From positions 1-43,856 of the forward strand of contig JAHEFX010000008.1 in assembly GCA_024639975.1 (NCBI GenBank): DNA of 43,856 nt. The letters run 5' to 3'. Below are positions 1 through 8,475 of the stretch, one piece after another; positions within the stretch are counted from its first letter, which is position 1; the number at the start of each line of letters is the position of its first letter. This DNA is from a bacterium. Its GTDB lineage: Bacteria > Actinomycetota > Acidimicrobiia > Spongiisociales > JAENVV01. The notes below the pieces were generated by a model that saw nothing but the letters and a program-made list of their open reading frames with translations, had not been told where the DNA came from and did no database searches. Position numbers and translations under genes: made by a program.

Positions 1-33
1 GACGCTCGACGCGCTTGGTTCGTCACCCCTCCC

Positions 34-246
34 CTAGCCGGGGATGAACGGGTACCACTGGGCGCCGAAGCCCAGCACCTTCCTGCAGTGCGGGCAGAAG
101 AACACGAACGCCCGCCCGATCCCGAAGGACCCCTTGGGCTTGCGGGTGTAGATCTCGGGGATCTCAGCCTCGCAGTGCGGGCACAACGGGTCCAAGTCTT
201 CGCGTCGCACGACGGTCGAGGGCTTGGCAGACGTCTGGGTACTCAT
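34..246 (-). CDS. Small zinc-ribbon protein (two CPHC motifs)
   Basis: 70-aa ORF with CPHCEAEIPEIYTRKP...FFCPHC; two CxxC pairs typical of a zinc ribbon. Confidence 0.6.
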   Translation of the reverse strand: MSTQTSAKPSTVVRREDLDPLCPHCEAEIPEIYTRKPKGSFGIGRAFVFFCPHCRKVLGFGAQWYPFIPG

Positions 247-474
247 TGTCGACCACCTCCTCGGGCCATCCGGCCCGACCTCTCATTGTCGCGCTGACGA
301 GCCCCCACTGTCACGGAGAATCGGGCCCCCGGTCAACCGATCGGCGACTCTCACCCGACGGGCGGGTGAGGCAGGCCGGTCTGCGTCGAGCGACTCCCCG
401 CCTGGCCCCGCGCCCAGGAGAACGCCGGCGAACCGGGCTCTATCTTCCCCACCCAACGAAGCGGGAGGGCTCCA

Positions 475-906
475 GTGCGGTACCTGGTCGGGATCATGGC
501 GTTGGCGGTGACGCTGACGGCGGCGGGATGCAGTGGGACCACGGCGGCTTCGGCCGTCTACGACGGTGCCGGGTGCACCTACGACGGCCCTACCGCCGTC
601 AGCGTGGGCGATGAGGTGCGCTTCACCTTCACGAACGAGTCCGATACCACCGATGTGGTCTTCAACGTCGTCCGGCTCCCCGATGGGACGACGCAAGCAG
701 ACATCCTCGAGACGGGTATCGAAGAGATCTCCGAGGGAGACTCGGTTCTGGATCTCTTCGCCCCGTCCCCAATCGGCGAGGAACGGTCCGACACCGCCAC
801 GTTCACGACCGCCGGCCTCCACGGCGCGGCGTGCACCGACTTCTCCGGTGGGGAGAACGACGGACAGGGATTGAGCTACGTGACGTTGATCGAGGTCACC
901 GGGTAG
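475..906 (+). CDS. Putative secreted lipoprotein
   Basis: 143-aa ORF; N-terminal signal with LTAAGC lipobox, followed by a beta-rich domain. Confidence 0.7.
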   Translation: MRYLVGIMALAVTLTAAGCSGTTAASAVYDGAGCTYDGPTAVSVGDEVRFTFTNESDTTDVVFNVVRLPDGTTQADILETGIEEISEGDSVLDLFAPSPIGEERSDTATFTTAGLHGAACTDFSGGENDGQGLSYVTLIEVTG

Positions 907-1576
907 CAGCGGGTCGGCCCGAAAGGACCGGGGCCTGCTCGAGGGGCGACCGGTCCTCCGCGAGCAGACGGGTGAGGACTTCGGTGCGCCCGGTCATGCC
1001 CAGGTCCTTGGTCGAGGGCCAGTCGTCGATCTCGCCGCGGGCGAACTCGATCCACCGCTCCATGGCCTTGAACATCTCGATCTGGAAGGTGGCGAAGAGC
1101 ACCGAGAGGTGGGTCCGCTCCGGGAAGGGGTGCCCGCCGTCGAGGTAGGAACCCATCAGTTCGACGATCGCCCGATGGTGCTCACCTATGTCGGACTCGA
1201 GTTCCTCGAGCGACCGCAGGACGTCCCCTTCCGAACCGTGGTCGGCGAACAGCAGGCGAAGCATCGCCTCGATCTCCAGGCGTGGCGCCTGGGTGCGAGT
1301 CGACATCCAGCCGCCGAGGGCGGCGGTGCCGTCTTCCGTGATCGTGTAGACGTTGCGCGACCGTCCACCCTGCTCCTCGGTGTGGACGGTGGCGTACCCG
1401 AGCTCGACAAGCTTCTTCGGCTCCGAGTAGAGCAGGCGCTCCGACTTGGGCCAGGCATACCGGAGGCTGCGCTTGGCCTGCTGGGTGAGTTCGTACCCGG
1501 TCCACGGGCGGAGGTCCAGCAGGGCCAGGACGGCAAAGGACGACGTCGTCATCTTCGGTGGCACAACCCTTGACAC
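896..1576 (-). CDS. PadR family transcriptional regulator
   Basis: 226-aa ORF; N-terminal FAVLALLDLRPWTGYELTQQAKRSLRYAWPKSERLLYSEPKKLVELGYA winged-helix signature of PadR. Confidence 0.88.
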   Translation of the reverse strand: MSRVVPPKMTTSSFAVLALLDLRPWTGYELTQQAKRSLRYAWPKSERLLYSEPKKLVELGYATVHTEEQGGRSRNVYTITEDGTAALGGWMSTRTQAPRLEIEAMLRLLFADHGSEGDVLRSLEELESDIGEHHRAIVELMGSYLDGGHPFPERTHLSVLFATFQIEMFKAMERWIEFARGEIDDWPSTKDLGMTGRTEVLTRLLAEDRSPLEQAPVLSGRPAATR

Positions 1577-1578
1577 AC

Positions 1579-1595
1579 TACTGCACTATTCAGTA
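1579..1595. promoter_or_regulatory. Candidate PadR operator 1 (TACTGCACTATTCAGTA)
   Basis: 17-bp imperfect inverted repeat in the divergent intergenic region; one mismatched pair relative to operator 2. Confidence 0.5.
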
Positions 1596-1602
1596 AGTTC
1601 GC

Positions 1603-1619
1603 TACTGCAGGTTGCAGTA
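1603..1619. promoter_or_regulatory. Candidate PadR operator 2 (TACTGCA-GGT-TGCAGTA)
   Basis: Perfect 7-3-7 inverted repeat between the divergent padR-like gene and the 1634 gene. Confidence 0.55.
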
Positions 1620-1633
1620 ATTGGGAAGAGCCC

Positions 1634-2407
1634 ATGGAGATCACGGAACACATAGCGATCGTTCGAACGGAAGGACCGCGCATGGCCGAGGCGGCTCGCC
1701 GCATAGGACTCGATGCAGTGATCGAGCCGTGCCCGGGGTGGGCGATGCGTGACCTCGTCCAACACCTTGCCGAGATCCACCTGTGGGCGGCGGGGCAGGT
1801 CTCCAATCGGGCCACGACGCTCAGTCCGAAGGACCACGCCGAGATCTCATCCTGGTGGCCCGAGCTCCCACCGCTGTACCCGGCGGACGACGACCTCGTC
1901 GACTACTACCTCGCCACCAACGCCAACCTCCTTCGGGAGCTGGAGTCGGCGCCGGCCGACCTCGAGTGCCGGACGTTCCTCGACGCTCCCTCCGACTTGG
2001 CCATGTGGGCCAGACGCCAGGCCCATGAGACCGCAGTCCACCGCTTCGACGCCGAGTCGCCCGGCTCCGAGATCACACCGTTCGACCCGACCTTTGCGGC
2101 CGACGGTGTCGACGAGCTCTTGGTGGCCTTCGCTCCTCGCGGGGATTCGTTCCCGATCGAAGGAACCCGCACGATGGCCGTGCGGGCGACCGACACCGGC
2201 GACGAATGGTTCGTGACGATGTCGCCCGACGGGATCACGACCGGGAGATCCTCCGCGGACGCCGATGTCACGCTCGCGGGAGCGGCGGGAGACCTCTACC
2301 TCGCCGTGTGGAACCGCGGCGACGACTCGGCGATCACCGTCACCGGTGACCGATCCGCACTGGAAGCCTGGCGGGAGGGATACCACGTCCGCTGGGTGAA
2401 CGACTGA
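1634..2407 (+). CDS. Maleylpyruvate isomerase / mycothiol-dependent (DinB-fold) family protein
   Basis: 257-aa ORF; PGWAMRDLVQHLAEIHLWA N-terminal motif and AHETAVHRFDAE motif of the family. Confidence 0.85.
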   Translation: MEITEHIAIVRTEGPRMAEAARRIGLDAVIEPCPGWAMRDLVQHLAEIHLWAAGQVSNRATTLSPKDHAEISSWWPELPPLYPADDDLVDYYLATNANLLRELESAPADLECRTFLDAPSDLAMWARRQAHETAVHRFDAESPGSEITPFDPTFAADGVDELLVAFAPRGDSFPIEGTRTMAVRATDTGDEWFVTMSPDGITTGRSSADADVTLAGAAGDLYLAVWNRGDDSAITVTGDRSALEAWREGYHVRWVND

Positions 2408-2454
2408 GTAGGGCAACCAGGACCCATGGGCCGAAGGGCCCAGGAAAGGGAGAG

Positions 2455-2814
2455 ATGAGAAACGCAGCCAAGGAGATGCCGGTCGCCCACGAGGCGCTCG
2501 GCGAGATGATCCGGGGACAGGAGTGGGGCGGCATGACGTCGGCCTACATGGAGTACCCGCAAGGCCTCGACTTCTGCCCATTGCTCGAAGGGCTGAAGAA
2601 CGACCACTGCCAATGCCCGCACTGGGGATACGTCATCGAGGGCCGCATCCGCGTGGACTACGAGGACGGCACTCAGGAGACGGTCAACGCCGGCGATCTC
2701 TACTACTGGCCGGACGGCCACACGGTGCTGATCGAAGAGGCCGTGCGGATGGTGGAGTTCAGCCCCCATGACCAAATGTCGGAGGTCCTGGCCCACGTGG
2801 TCGACAAACTCTGA
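2455..2814 (+). CDS. Cupin domain protein
   Basis: 119-aa ORF; HCQCPHWGYVIEGRIRVDYEDGTQETVNAGDLYYWPDGHTV cupin motif. Confidence 0.8.
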   Translation: MRNAAKEMPVAHEALGEMIRGQEWGGMTSAYMEYPQGLDFCPLLEGLKNDHCQCPHWGYVIEGRIRVDYEDGTQETVNAGDLYYWPDGHTVLIEEAVRMVEFSPHDQMSEVLAHVVDKL

Positions 2815-2834
2815 ACGAACCCATCCTCAGAAAC

Positions 2835-2863
2835 GAAACCCCCGCCCCTCGGGCGGGGGTTTC
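2835..2863. terminator. Intrinsic terminator, probably bidirectional (GAAACCCCCGCCC-CTC-GGGCGGGGGTTTC)
   Basis: Perfect 13-bp inverted repeat just downstream of the cupin gene, T-rich on one side and A-rich on the other. Confidence 0.8.
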
Positions 2864-2970
2864 TCTCGTCCCCGTGCGAAGCCACCGGGGATCGAACCAC
2901 CACCTGGGTCGCTTGGCAGATCGGCCAGTCCGCCCTTCCACGGGCCCGATGGGCGCCTTATGCTCGAGTC

Positions 2971-3213
2971 ATGGAAGCCGTCATCGGACTGCTCGCCCTC
3001 ATCGGAGGCTTGGCCGCCATCAACTGGGCCATCCACGTGCTCTTCGACTGGATCCCGAAGTTGGCGCGGCGCGGCCGTGACCGTCCGGGCGGTGGCGCCA
3101 AACCGCGTCAGCACCACCCAAGACCAGACGGGCACCCGACCAACCCGACGGCTCCGAGCCGATCACGGCCCCGCCCCAGTAGGCGAAATCACCGGGCACG
3201 CACGCCGACCTGA
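2971..3213 (+). CDS. Small membrane protein with basic, proline-rich C-terminus
   Basis: 80-aa ORF MEAVIGLLALIGGLAAINWAIHVLFDW...; one N-terminal TM helix. Confidence 0.45.
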   Translation: MEAVIGLLALIGGLAAINWAIHVLFDWIPKLARRGRDRPGGGAKPRQHHPRPDGHPTNPTAPSRSRPRPSRRNHRARTPT

Positions 3214-3323
3214 ACCGACGGGATCGTCGGCACGCTCCCCCCTTGTCAGATGGACCCTCATCGCCGACGTGCCCGTCAGTCCGGTGCCGTGGCGTCCGGA
3301 CACAAGCCGACGGCCCGGAGGCG

Positions 3324-4352
3324 CTACAGCCTGGGATCGACGTGGATCTTCGGACCCGACCCGGCACCGCTCGGAGTTGCCCCCGCCAGAACCGGTCCGA
3401 CGCCATCCAGTCCAACGGTGGCGGCCACCAACGGCCGGGGGTCCACATCCCCTCTGGCGAAGGCCTCGATGGTGGCGCCCAGTGCCGGCGAAGCGGAGAG
3501 GATCCCCACGGCGGTGACGTCCTTCAGCGCGAGGGTTCGGGTATCGATCAAGCTCGGCCGTCCGGCAAGACCCACGTAGACAACGCGCCCAGCAGGCTCC
3601 ACGATGTCGAGCGCCAGGGCCGGGATCCGGGCTGTGTTGGTGGCGTCCACGACGGCGTCGAACGGCAGGTCCGGCAGGTCGTCTTCCGACCAGACAGCAC
3701 CGAACCCGAGCTGGCGAGCGAACGCCATCCCGGCCGCGGACCTGCCCATGAGGTGCACCTCGGCACCACCGGCACGCAGGAACATCGCCGTCATGAGACC
3801 AATCGTCCCGGGGCCGAGCACGAGCACCCGATCGTCAACACCCGCTTCTGCCGCAGTCGCTGCTCGAAGGGCATTGCCGGCCGGCTCGACGAGGGCCCCC
3901 AAGGCGGCGTCCACCTCGTCAGGCAACGGGTGGAGGGACGCCGCCGGGACCGCCAACTCCTCGGCAAGCGCCCCCGGGCGCCCATCTCTGATCCCGATCT
4001 CGTCCCGGTGCTCGCAGACGTGCTGGCGCCCGCGCCGGCATCGTCGGCAGGACCCGTCACCGAGCATGGTGTCGCCCGTCACACGCCTGCCGACCCATCC
4101 GGGTTCCACCCCGGGACCGACTCGCGTGACCGTTCCCATCCACTCGTGGCCGAGACGGATCGGGTAGCTCGAGTGCCCATCGCGCAGGTAGGGCATCTCC
4201 CCCGTGAAGAACTCCTGGTCCGTTCCGCAGATCCCGACCCGCTCGACCGCCACCACGGCATCGCCGTCGGTCGCAACCGGCGAAGGGAGGCGCTGCACCT
4301 CGTATGTCCCTGGCCCCGTCAGGACGAATGCCCTGATCAACGACTCACCCAT
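3324..4352 (-). CDS. Zinc-dependent alcohol/glucose dehydrogenase-like MDR family oxidoreductase
   Basis: MGESLIRAFVLTGPGTYEVQRLPSP...VGICGTDQEFFTG...LGHEWMG...GDGSCRRCRRGRQHVC...VLGPGTIGL; start chosen at the internal ATG at 4352. Confidence 0.88.
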   Translation of the reverse strand: MGESLIRAFVLTGPGTYEVQRLPSPVATDGDAVVAVERVGICGTDQEFFTGEMPYLRDGHSSYPIRLGHEWMGTVTRVGPGVEPGWVGRRVTGDTMLGDGSCRRCRRGRQHVCEHRDEIGIRDGRPGALAEELAVPAASLHPLPDEVDAALGALVEPAGNALRAATAAEAGVDDRVLVLGPGTIGLMTAMFLRAGGAEVHLMGRSAAGMAFARQLGFGAVWSEDDLPDLPFDAVVDATNTARIPALALDIVEPAGRVVYVGLAGRPSLIDTRTLALKDVTAVGILSASPALGATIEAFARGDVDPRPLVAATVGLDGVGPVLAGATPSGAGSGPKIHVDPRL

Positions 4353-4587
4353 GGGGGCTCCACCTTTCCCGCCGGACCATCGCCTGCGGCGGCCCCGGGG
4401 TAGCTGCTCGGGCGGCGACTCCTCGGGACTCGGATCATTCACACCGCCCCGGAACGGCAAGCTAGTGCAGGACCGGCCAGCCACACATGGGCGAGGGGCA
4501 GGGACCCACTGGATCGCCTTCGGGCCAACGGGCGGTCGCGCCAAGCCGCCCCGGGCCACCGGCCCCAAGGCGCCGTACCATCGCGCC

Positions 4588-5196
4588 ATGGCCGCCATCG
4601 ATACCGTCATCTTCGACCTCGGGGCGGTCCTCATCGACTGGGACCCGAACCACCTCTACGAGCAGCTGATCCCCGACCCCGATGAGCGGGAACTCTTCCT
4701 CGCCGAGATCTGCACCCAAGACTGGAACCACTCACTGGACGCCGGACGGAACGTCCCCGACGCCGTCGCCGAGCTGGCCATGGAGCATCCCGAGTACGAA
4801 CCCGAGATCCGGGCCTGGTGGGACCGCTGGACGGAGATGCTCGCCGGGCCCATCGATGGCACGGTCGAGATCGCCGAGCGCCTTGCCAGCGACAGGTATC
4901 GCCTGCTGGCCCTCACCAACTTCGCCGCCGAGACCTGGCCGCGGGCCGTCGAGGCGTTGCCGTTCCTCGGAACGATGTTCGAGGGTGTGGTCGTCTCAGG
5001 CATCGAGAAGGTCGCCAAGCCCGACCCGGCGATCTACCAGCTCCTACTCGCCCGCTACGCCGTCGACCCGGACACGGCGGTGTTCATCGACGACCGGCCG
5101 GCGAACGTTGCCGCAGCCGAGACCCTCGGCATCCGCTCGCATCGCTTCGAGTCGCCAACCGCGCTCGATGCTTGGCTGGCCGCCGTCCTGGCGTAG
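4588..5196 (+). CDS. HAD family hydrolase
   Basis: MAAIDTVIFDLGAVLIDWDP...LLALTNF...GIEKVAKPDPAIYQLLL...VFIDDRPANVAAA: HAD motifs I-IV. Confidence 0.92.
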   Translation: MAAIDTVIFDLGAVLIDWDPNHLYEQLIPDPDERELFLAEICTQDWNHSLDAGRNVPDAVAELAMEHPEYEPEIRAWWDRWTEMLAGPIDGTVEIAERLASDRYRLLALTNFAAETWPRAVEALPFLGTMFEGVVVSGIEKVAKPDPAIYQLLLARYAVDPDTAVFIDDRPANVAAAETLGIRSHRFESPTALDAWLAAVLA

Positions 5197-5275
5197 CCGG
5201 ATTCCCCCTCCCCATCCGGGGCATCTCCCCTGCTTCGTGACGGATCCCTCGTCTCTCTCGGAAGCCCTAGCTTCC

Positions 5276-5824
5276 ATGCCCATGGCCCAACTCGACATCC
5301 TGTTCAACGGCTATGCGTCCGCCGATGGCGTGGCCGGCACCGTCAGCCTCATCCGTGATGAGGGGCTGGTCGCGATCGTCGATCCCGGGATGGTCCCCGC
5401 CAGGTCGGTGATCCTCGATCCGCTCGCCGATCTCGGCCTCTCGGCGAGCGACGTGACGGACATCGTCATCTCCCACCACCACCCGGACCACACCATGAAC
5501 ATCGCCCTGTTCGGCGAGGACGTCAGGGTTCACGACCATTGGGCGACCTACCGTCGGGACCAGTGGGACAGCCGCCCAGCAGAAGGCGTGCGACTCTCGC
5601 CGGGCGTAGCCCTCCGCGAGACGCCCGGGCATACGCCACAGGACATCACGACGCTCGTCGAGACCGACGACGGCGTTGCAGCGCTGACCCATCTCTGGTG
5701 GTTCGAGGGCATCGAGGGCGATCCTCGAGCGACAGACGAGCCCCGACTGCTCGCCGAGCGGGAGCGCGTGCTCGACGTCGCGTCGTTGGTCGTTCCCGGC
5801 CACGGTCCCGCCTTCAGGGTCTGA
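5276..5824 (+). CDS. Metallo-beta-lactamase fold hydrolase (MBLAC1-like)
   Basis: DIVISHHHPDHTMN, ETPGHTPQDI, VVPGHGPAF metal-binding motifs. Confidence 0.85.
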   Translation: MPMAQLDILFNGYASADGVAGTVSLIRDEGLVAIVDPGMVPARSVILDPLADLGLSASDVTDIVISHHHPDHTMNIALFGEDVRVHDHWATYRRDQWDSRPAEGVRLSPGVALRETPGHTPQDITTLVETDDGVAALTHLWWFEGIEGDPRATDEPRLLAERERVLDVASLVVPGHGPAFRV

Positions 5825-5833
5825 TAGCGACCC

Positions 5834-7084
5834 TCACTCGACAATCCCCGGGACTGCCTCGCCGTCGTCGATCCCGAACCACCTGATCACCGACAGGAAC
5901 CACACCAGCGACAAGGCCGCCCAGATCAATCCGACGAACAGCCACGGCGCCGGACGAACCCAGGCAAGCAACAGCGAGAACAGCGCGGCCAGGACCAACA
6001 AGCCCTTCAGGGGGCGGTAGACGTGGGGCAGCCGGGCGCTGTCCTCCAGCGACCCGATGATCCAAACCAGGGCAAAGAGGCCGATGGCCACCGAGCCCGA
6101 CAAGAGCCACGCGCTCGCAGCTTGGGTCCGATCGTCGCCGGCGTGCTCGACGATGCCGACCATCGCCGCACCGGATGCGGCGATCGAGGCCGTCACCGGG
6201 AGATGCCCCAGCACCCACGTCGACAGGGATCCTCGTGACTCCGCGAACTTCCGGCCACCGATGAAATCGAAATACGTCCACCAGTAGGCAAATCCGATCG
6301 TCAGCCCGAGTAGGCCGGTGACGACGACCACCGCCGTGTGCTCCCCCTCCGACATACCTTCGACGGCTCCGACCACGACCTCGCCCAGCACGATGATCGT
6401 GAACAGCCCGAATCGTTCGATGAGTGAATCGGTCGCAGCGCCACCTCGCAACCCGGGCTGCCCTCGGCCGTCGCCGGATCGATCCAGGTAGACAAGCGCC
6501 AGCGGCCAGACGATGACCATCCCGATCCACATCCACCGCCGCACCCCTTCCGGAACGGCTGCACTGACGACGAATACGACCGTCGAGACCGCCATCCCAG
6601 CGGTGTAGCGGGCCGTGATCCAGTCGAACTGGTCGCCATGCTCGCTGGACCGGTCGACCCGACGGACGGCCCACCACTGGTAGGTGAGGACGCCGAAGAA
6701 GGCCGCATAGGTCAGGGCGAACCCGACCCCCCCGTCACCCGTCGCCTCGCCGGTGAAGACGGCCAGCAAGGCCAGAAGCAACATCTGGAGGAAGATGAAC
6801 GACCTCGACCGGCCGTCGTCGCGCGCATGCAGGTCGTGATAGGTCGTGCCGTTGAGCCACCCGATCCAGATCAGACCGAAGACGATCGCGAAGTCGGCGG
6901 CGCCCTCCCACGAGACGTGGCCTGCCAGGTGGTGTGCCGCTCGAGCGATGACGACGACATAGACGAGGTCATAGAACAGCTCGAGGAACGAGACGGTTCG
7001 ATCCTCTATGGCCTCACCGTGGGCGCGCGGGGGTTGCCAGAAGTACCGGCGGAACTCCTTCAACACGCTGCGCTCGGCACCCAT
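5834..7084 (-). CDS. Low temperature requirement protein A (LtrA) family membrane protein
   Basis: VSFLELFYDLVYVVVIARAAHHL...ERFGLFTIIVLGEVVVG, LtrA signature; multiple TM helices; start ATG at 7084 (MGAERS). Confidence 0.88.
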   Translation of the reverse strand: MGAERSVLKEFRRYFWQPPRAHGEAIEDRTVSFLELFYDLVYVVVIARAAHHLAGHVSWEGAADFAIVFGLIWIGWLNGTTYHDLHARDDGRSRSFIFLQMLLLALLAVFTGEATGDGGVGFALTYAAFFGVLTYQWWAVRRVDRSSEHGDQFDWITARYTAGMAVSTVVFVVSAAVPEGVRRWMWIGMVIVWPLALVYLDRSGDGRGQPGLRGGAATDSLIERFGLFTIIVLGEVVVGAVEGMSEGEHTAVVVVTGLLGLTIGFAYWWTYFDFIGGRKFAESRGSLSTWVLGHLPVTASIAASGAAMVGIVEHAGDDRTQAASAWLLSGSVAIGLFALVWIIGSLEDSARLPHVYRPLKGLLVLAALFSLLLAWVRPAPWLFVGLIWAALSLVWFLSVIRWFGIDDGEAVPGIVE

Positions 7085-7109
7085 GCGCTCGATCGTATCG
7101 GCGTGTCCC

Positions 7110-7871
7110 TCAATCGAGGGTGAAGCCCTGTTTGAGCAGGAAGGGAGCGAGGTCCGTGTAGGACCGGACGGCCGATCGGGTGGCGACCGGAGCACTCCAG
7201 GCGGCATCGGCGAGATTGCGTCCGCGCCGTTCGTAGAAGGCCTTGAGCTCCTCGTCGTAGCGCTCGATCAGTTCGTCGGCATCGTCGTCCGAGTACTGCT
7301 CGTGGTGCACGACGAGCTCGGCAGGCAGACGCGGCTTGAGACCGGGTGCGAGCGGGTCACCGGCCGGCCAGCCGATGCTCATGCCGAACACCACGAAGAC
7401 CCCCTCGGGCAGACCCAGCTCGTCGGCGACGCCCTGGGGATCCCTGCGGAGGCCGCCGACCATGACGGCACCGAGACCGAACGACTCGGCGGCAATCTGC
7501 GCCGACTGGCCGACGATCGTGGCATCGACGATGGACACCATCGCCTGGTTCAGGCCCCCGGCCGGGGTCTCGCCGTGGAGCGAACCGGCCTGGGAGAGAC
7601 GACGGATGTCGGCGGCGAAGGCGAGGAAGACCTGGCTCTCGGCGACGTGGTCCTGGCCACCGGCCAATTGGGCAAGGCGCCGCTTGCGCTCGGCGTCGCG
7701 GATCACGATGACCGAGTAGGTCTGCCAGTTGCTGCTCGTGGGACTGCGCCTCGCCGCCTCGACGACGGCCTCGACCATCTCGTCGGAGACCGGCTCGCCG
7801 CTGAACGACCGGACCGACACGTGGTTGTGCATCAGATCGATGGTGGGGTTGGAGGGAAGCGTCATGGGCAT
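7110..7871 (-). CDS. NfsA-type NADPH-dependent nitroreductase/oxidoreductase
   Basis: HVSVRSFSGEPVSDEMVEAVVEAARRSPTSSNWQTYSVIVI...ESFGLGAVMVGGLR...GMSIGWPAG. Confidence 0.88.
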   Translation of the reverse strand: MPMTLPSNPTIDLMHNHVSVRSFSGEPVSDEMVEAVVEAARRSPTSSNWQTYSVIVIRDAERKRRLAQLAGGQDHVAESQVFLAFAADIRRLSQAGSLHGETPAGGLNQAMVSIVDATIVGQSAQIAAESFGLGAVMVGGLRRDPQGVADELGLPEGVFVVFGMSIGWPAGDPLAPGLKPRLPAELVVHHEQYSDDDADELIERYDEELKAFYERRGRNLADAAWSAPVATRSAVRSYTDLAPFLLKQGFTLD

Positions 7872-8063
7872 CGACGGTATCTGGGATCCGGCCCAATCCG
7901 GGAGTCGGCTCTCGCTTCGCCCGAGCGCCGCTGGTCATGGCGATCGAAGCCAACACCGAACGGCCCTCGGGGGAGCTTTGCGCAGATGACGGCGTTCAGC
8001 CCCCGTGACTTGGTCCCGGCGCGTCCGCCGGCCCGATTCCGACGCACGGCTAGCGTTGTGGGC

Positions 8064-8300
8064 ATGAAGATCAGCATCGAGTACTGCGCCGTTTGAGGGT
8101 ATGCCGACCGCGCCGTGCGCGCGGTGGAGGCCCTGCTCGAGTTCGAGCACCACATCGATGAGGTGACCCTCATCCCGTCGAAGGGCGGCGCCTTCGAGGT
8201 CATCGTCGATGGCGACCTCGTCTACTCGAAGAAGGAGACCGGCCGCCACGCCGAGCTCCACGAGGTGGTCGACCCTGTCCGGGACCGGATCCCCTCCTGA
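8064..8300 (+). CDS. SelW-like (SelT/SelW/SelH, Rdx family) selenoprotein; in-frame TGA at 8094-8096 read as selenocysteine
   Basis: Translation reading UGA as U: MKISIEYCAVUGYADRAVRAVEALLEFEHHIDEVTLIPSKGGAFEVIVDGDLVYSKKETGRHAELHEVVDPVRDRIPS*. CxxU-G-Y motif and GAFEVIVDGDLVYSKK match the SelW pattern (CxxUGY ... FEVxVxGxLxxSKK); SECIS-like hairpin downstream; own terminator at 8310. Confidence 0.85.
8097..8131 (+). promoter_or_regulatory. Candidate bacterial SECIS element
   Basis: Hairpin ACCGCGC(8107-8113)-CGUGC loop(8114-8118)-GCGCGGU(8119-8125), lower stem GCC/GGC; apical loop starts 17 nt after the UGA and has G at loop position 2. Confidence 0.6.
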
Positions 8301-8309
8301 GCACCAGAG

Positions 8310-8333
8310 AGGCCCCGCCTTCCGGCGGGGCCT
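8310..8333 (+). terminator. Intrinsic terminator-like hairpin AGGCCCCGCC-TTCC-GGCGGGGCCT
   Basis: Perfect 10-bp stem 10 nt after the stop codon of the SelW-like gene. Confidence 0.75.
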
Positions 8334-8475
8334 CCTGCTTCGACCATCTCTGATCGGTCCCGTCCCTCTTCGGTAGCCCCCCTTTTTGGAACATCGGCTA
8401 CCGAAACCGGCGGACCACTCCCTGGGTCATCACCCCTCCTATCGCACGGGCGACGAGAAACGTGACATGAACGGC

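Noticed and set aside
2871-2944. Possible tRNA gene on the minus strand
   Set aside because: T-loop-like GGTTCGATCC is present, but T stem, anticodon stem and D arm do not pair; not called as tRNA.
3243-4403. 386-aa plus-strand ORF opposite the alcohol dehydrogenase
   Set aside because: Antisense shadow ORF without domain signal; the minus-strand MDR dehydrogenase is unambiguous.
8094-8096. In-frame TGA interpreted as an ordinary nonsense mutation or pseudogene
   Set aside because: The TGA sits exactly at the U position of the SelW CxxU motif, is followed by a SECIS-like hairpin, and the downstream frame keeps family motifs; still needs the Sec-machinery check.
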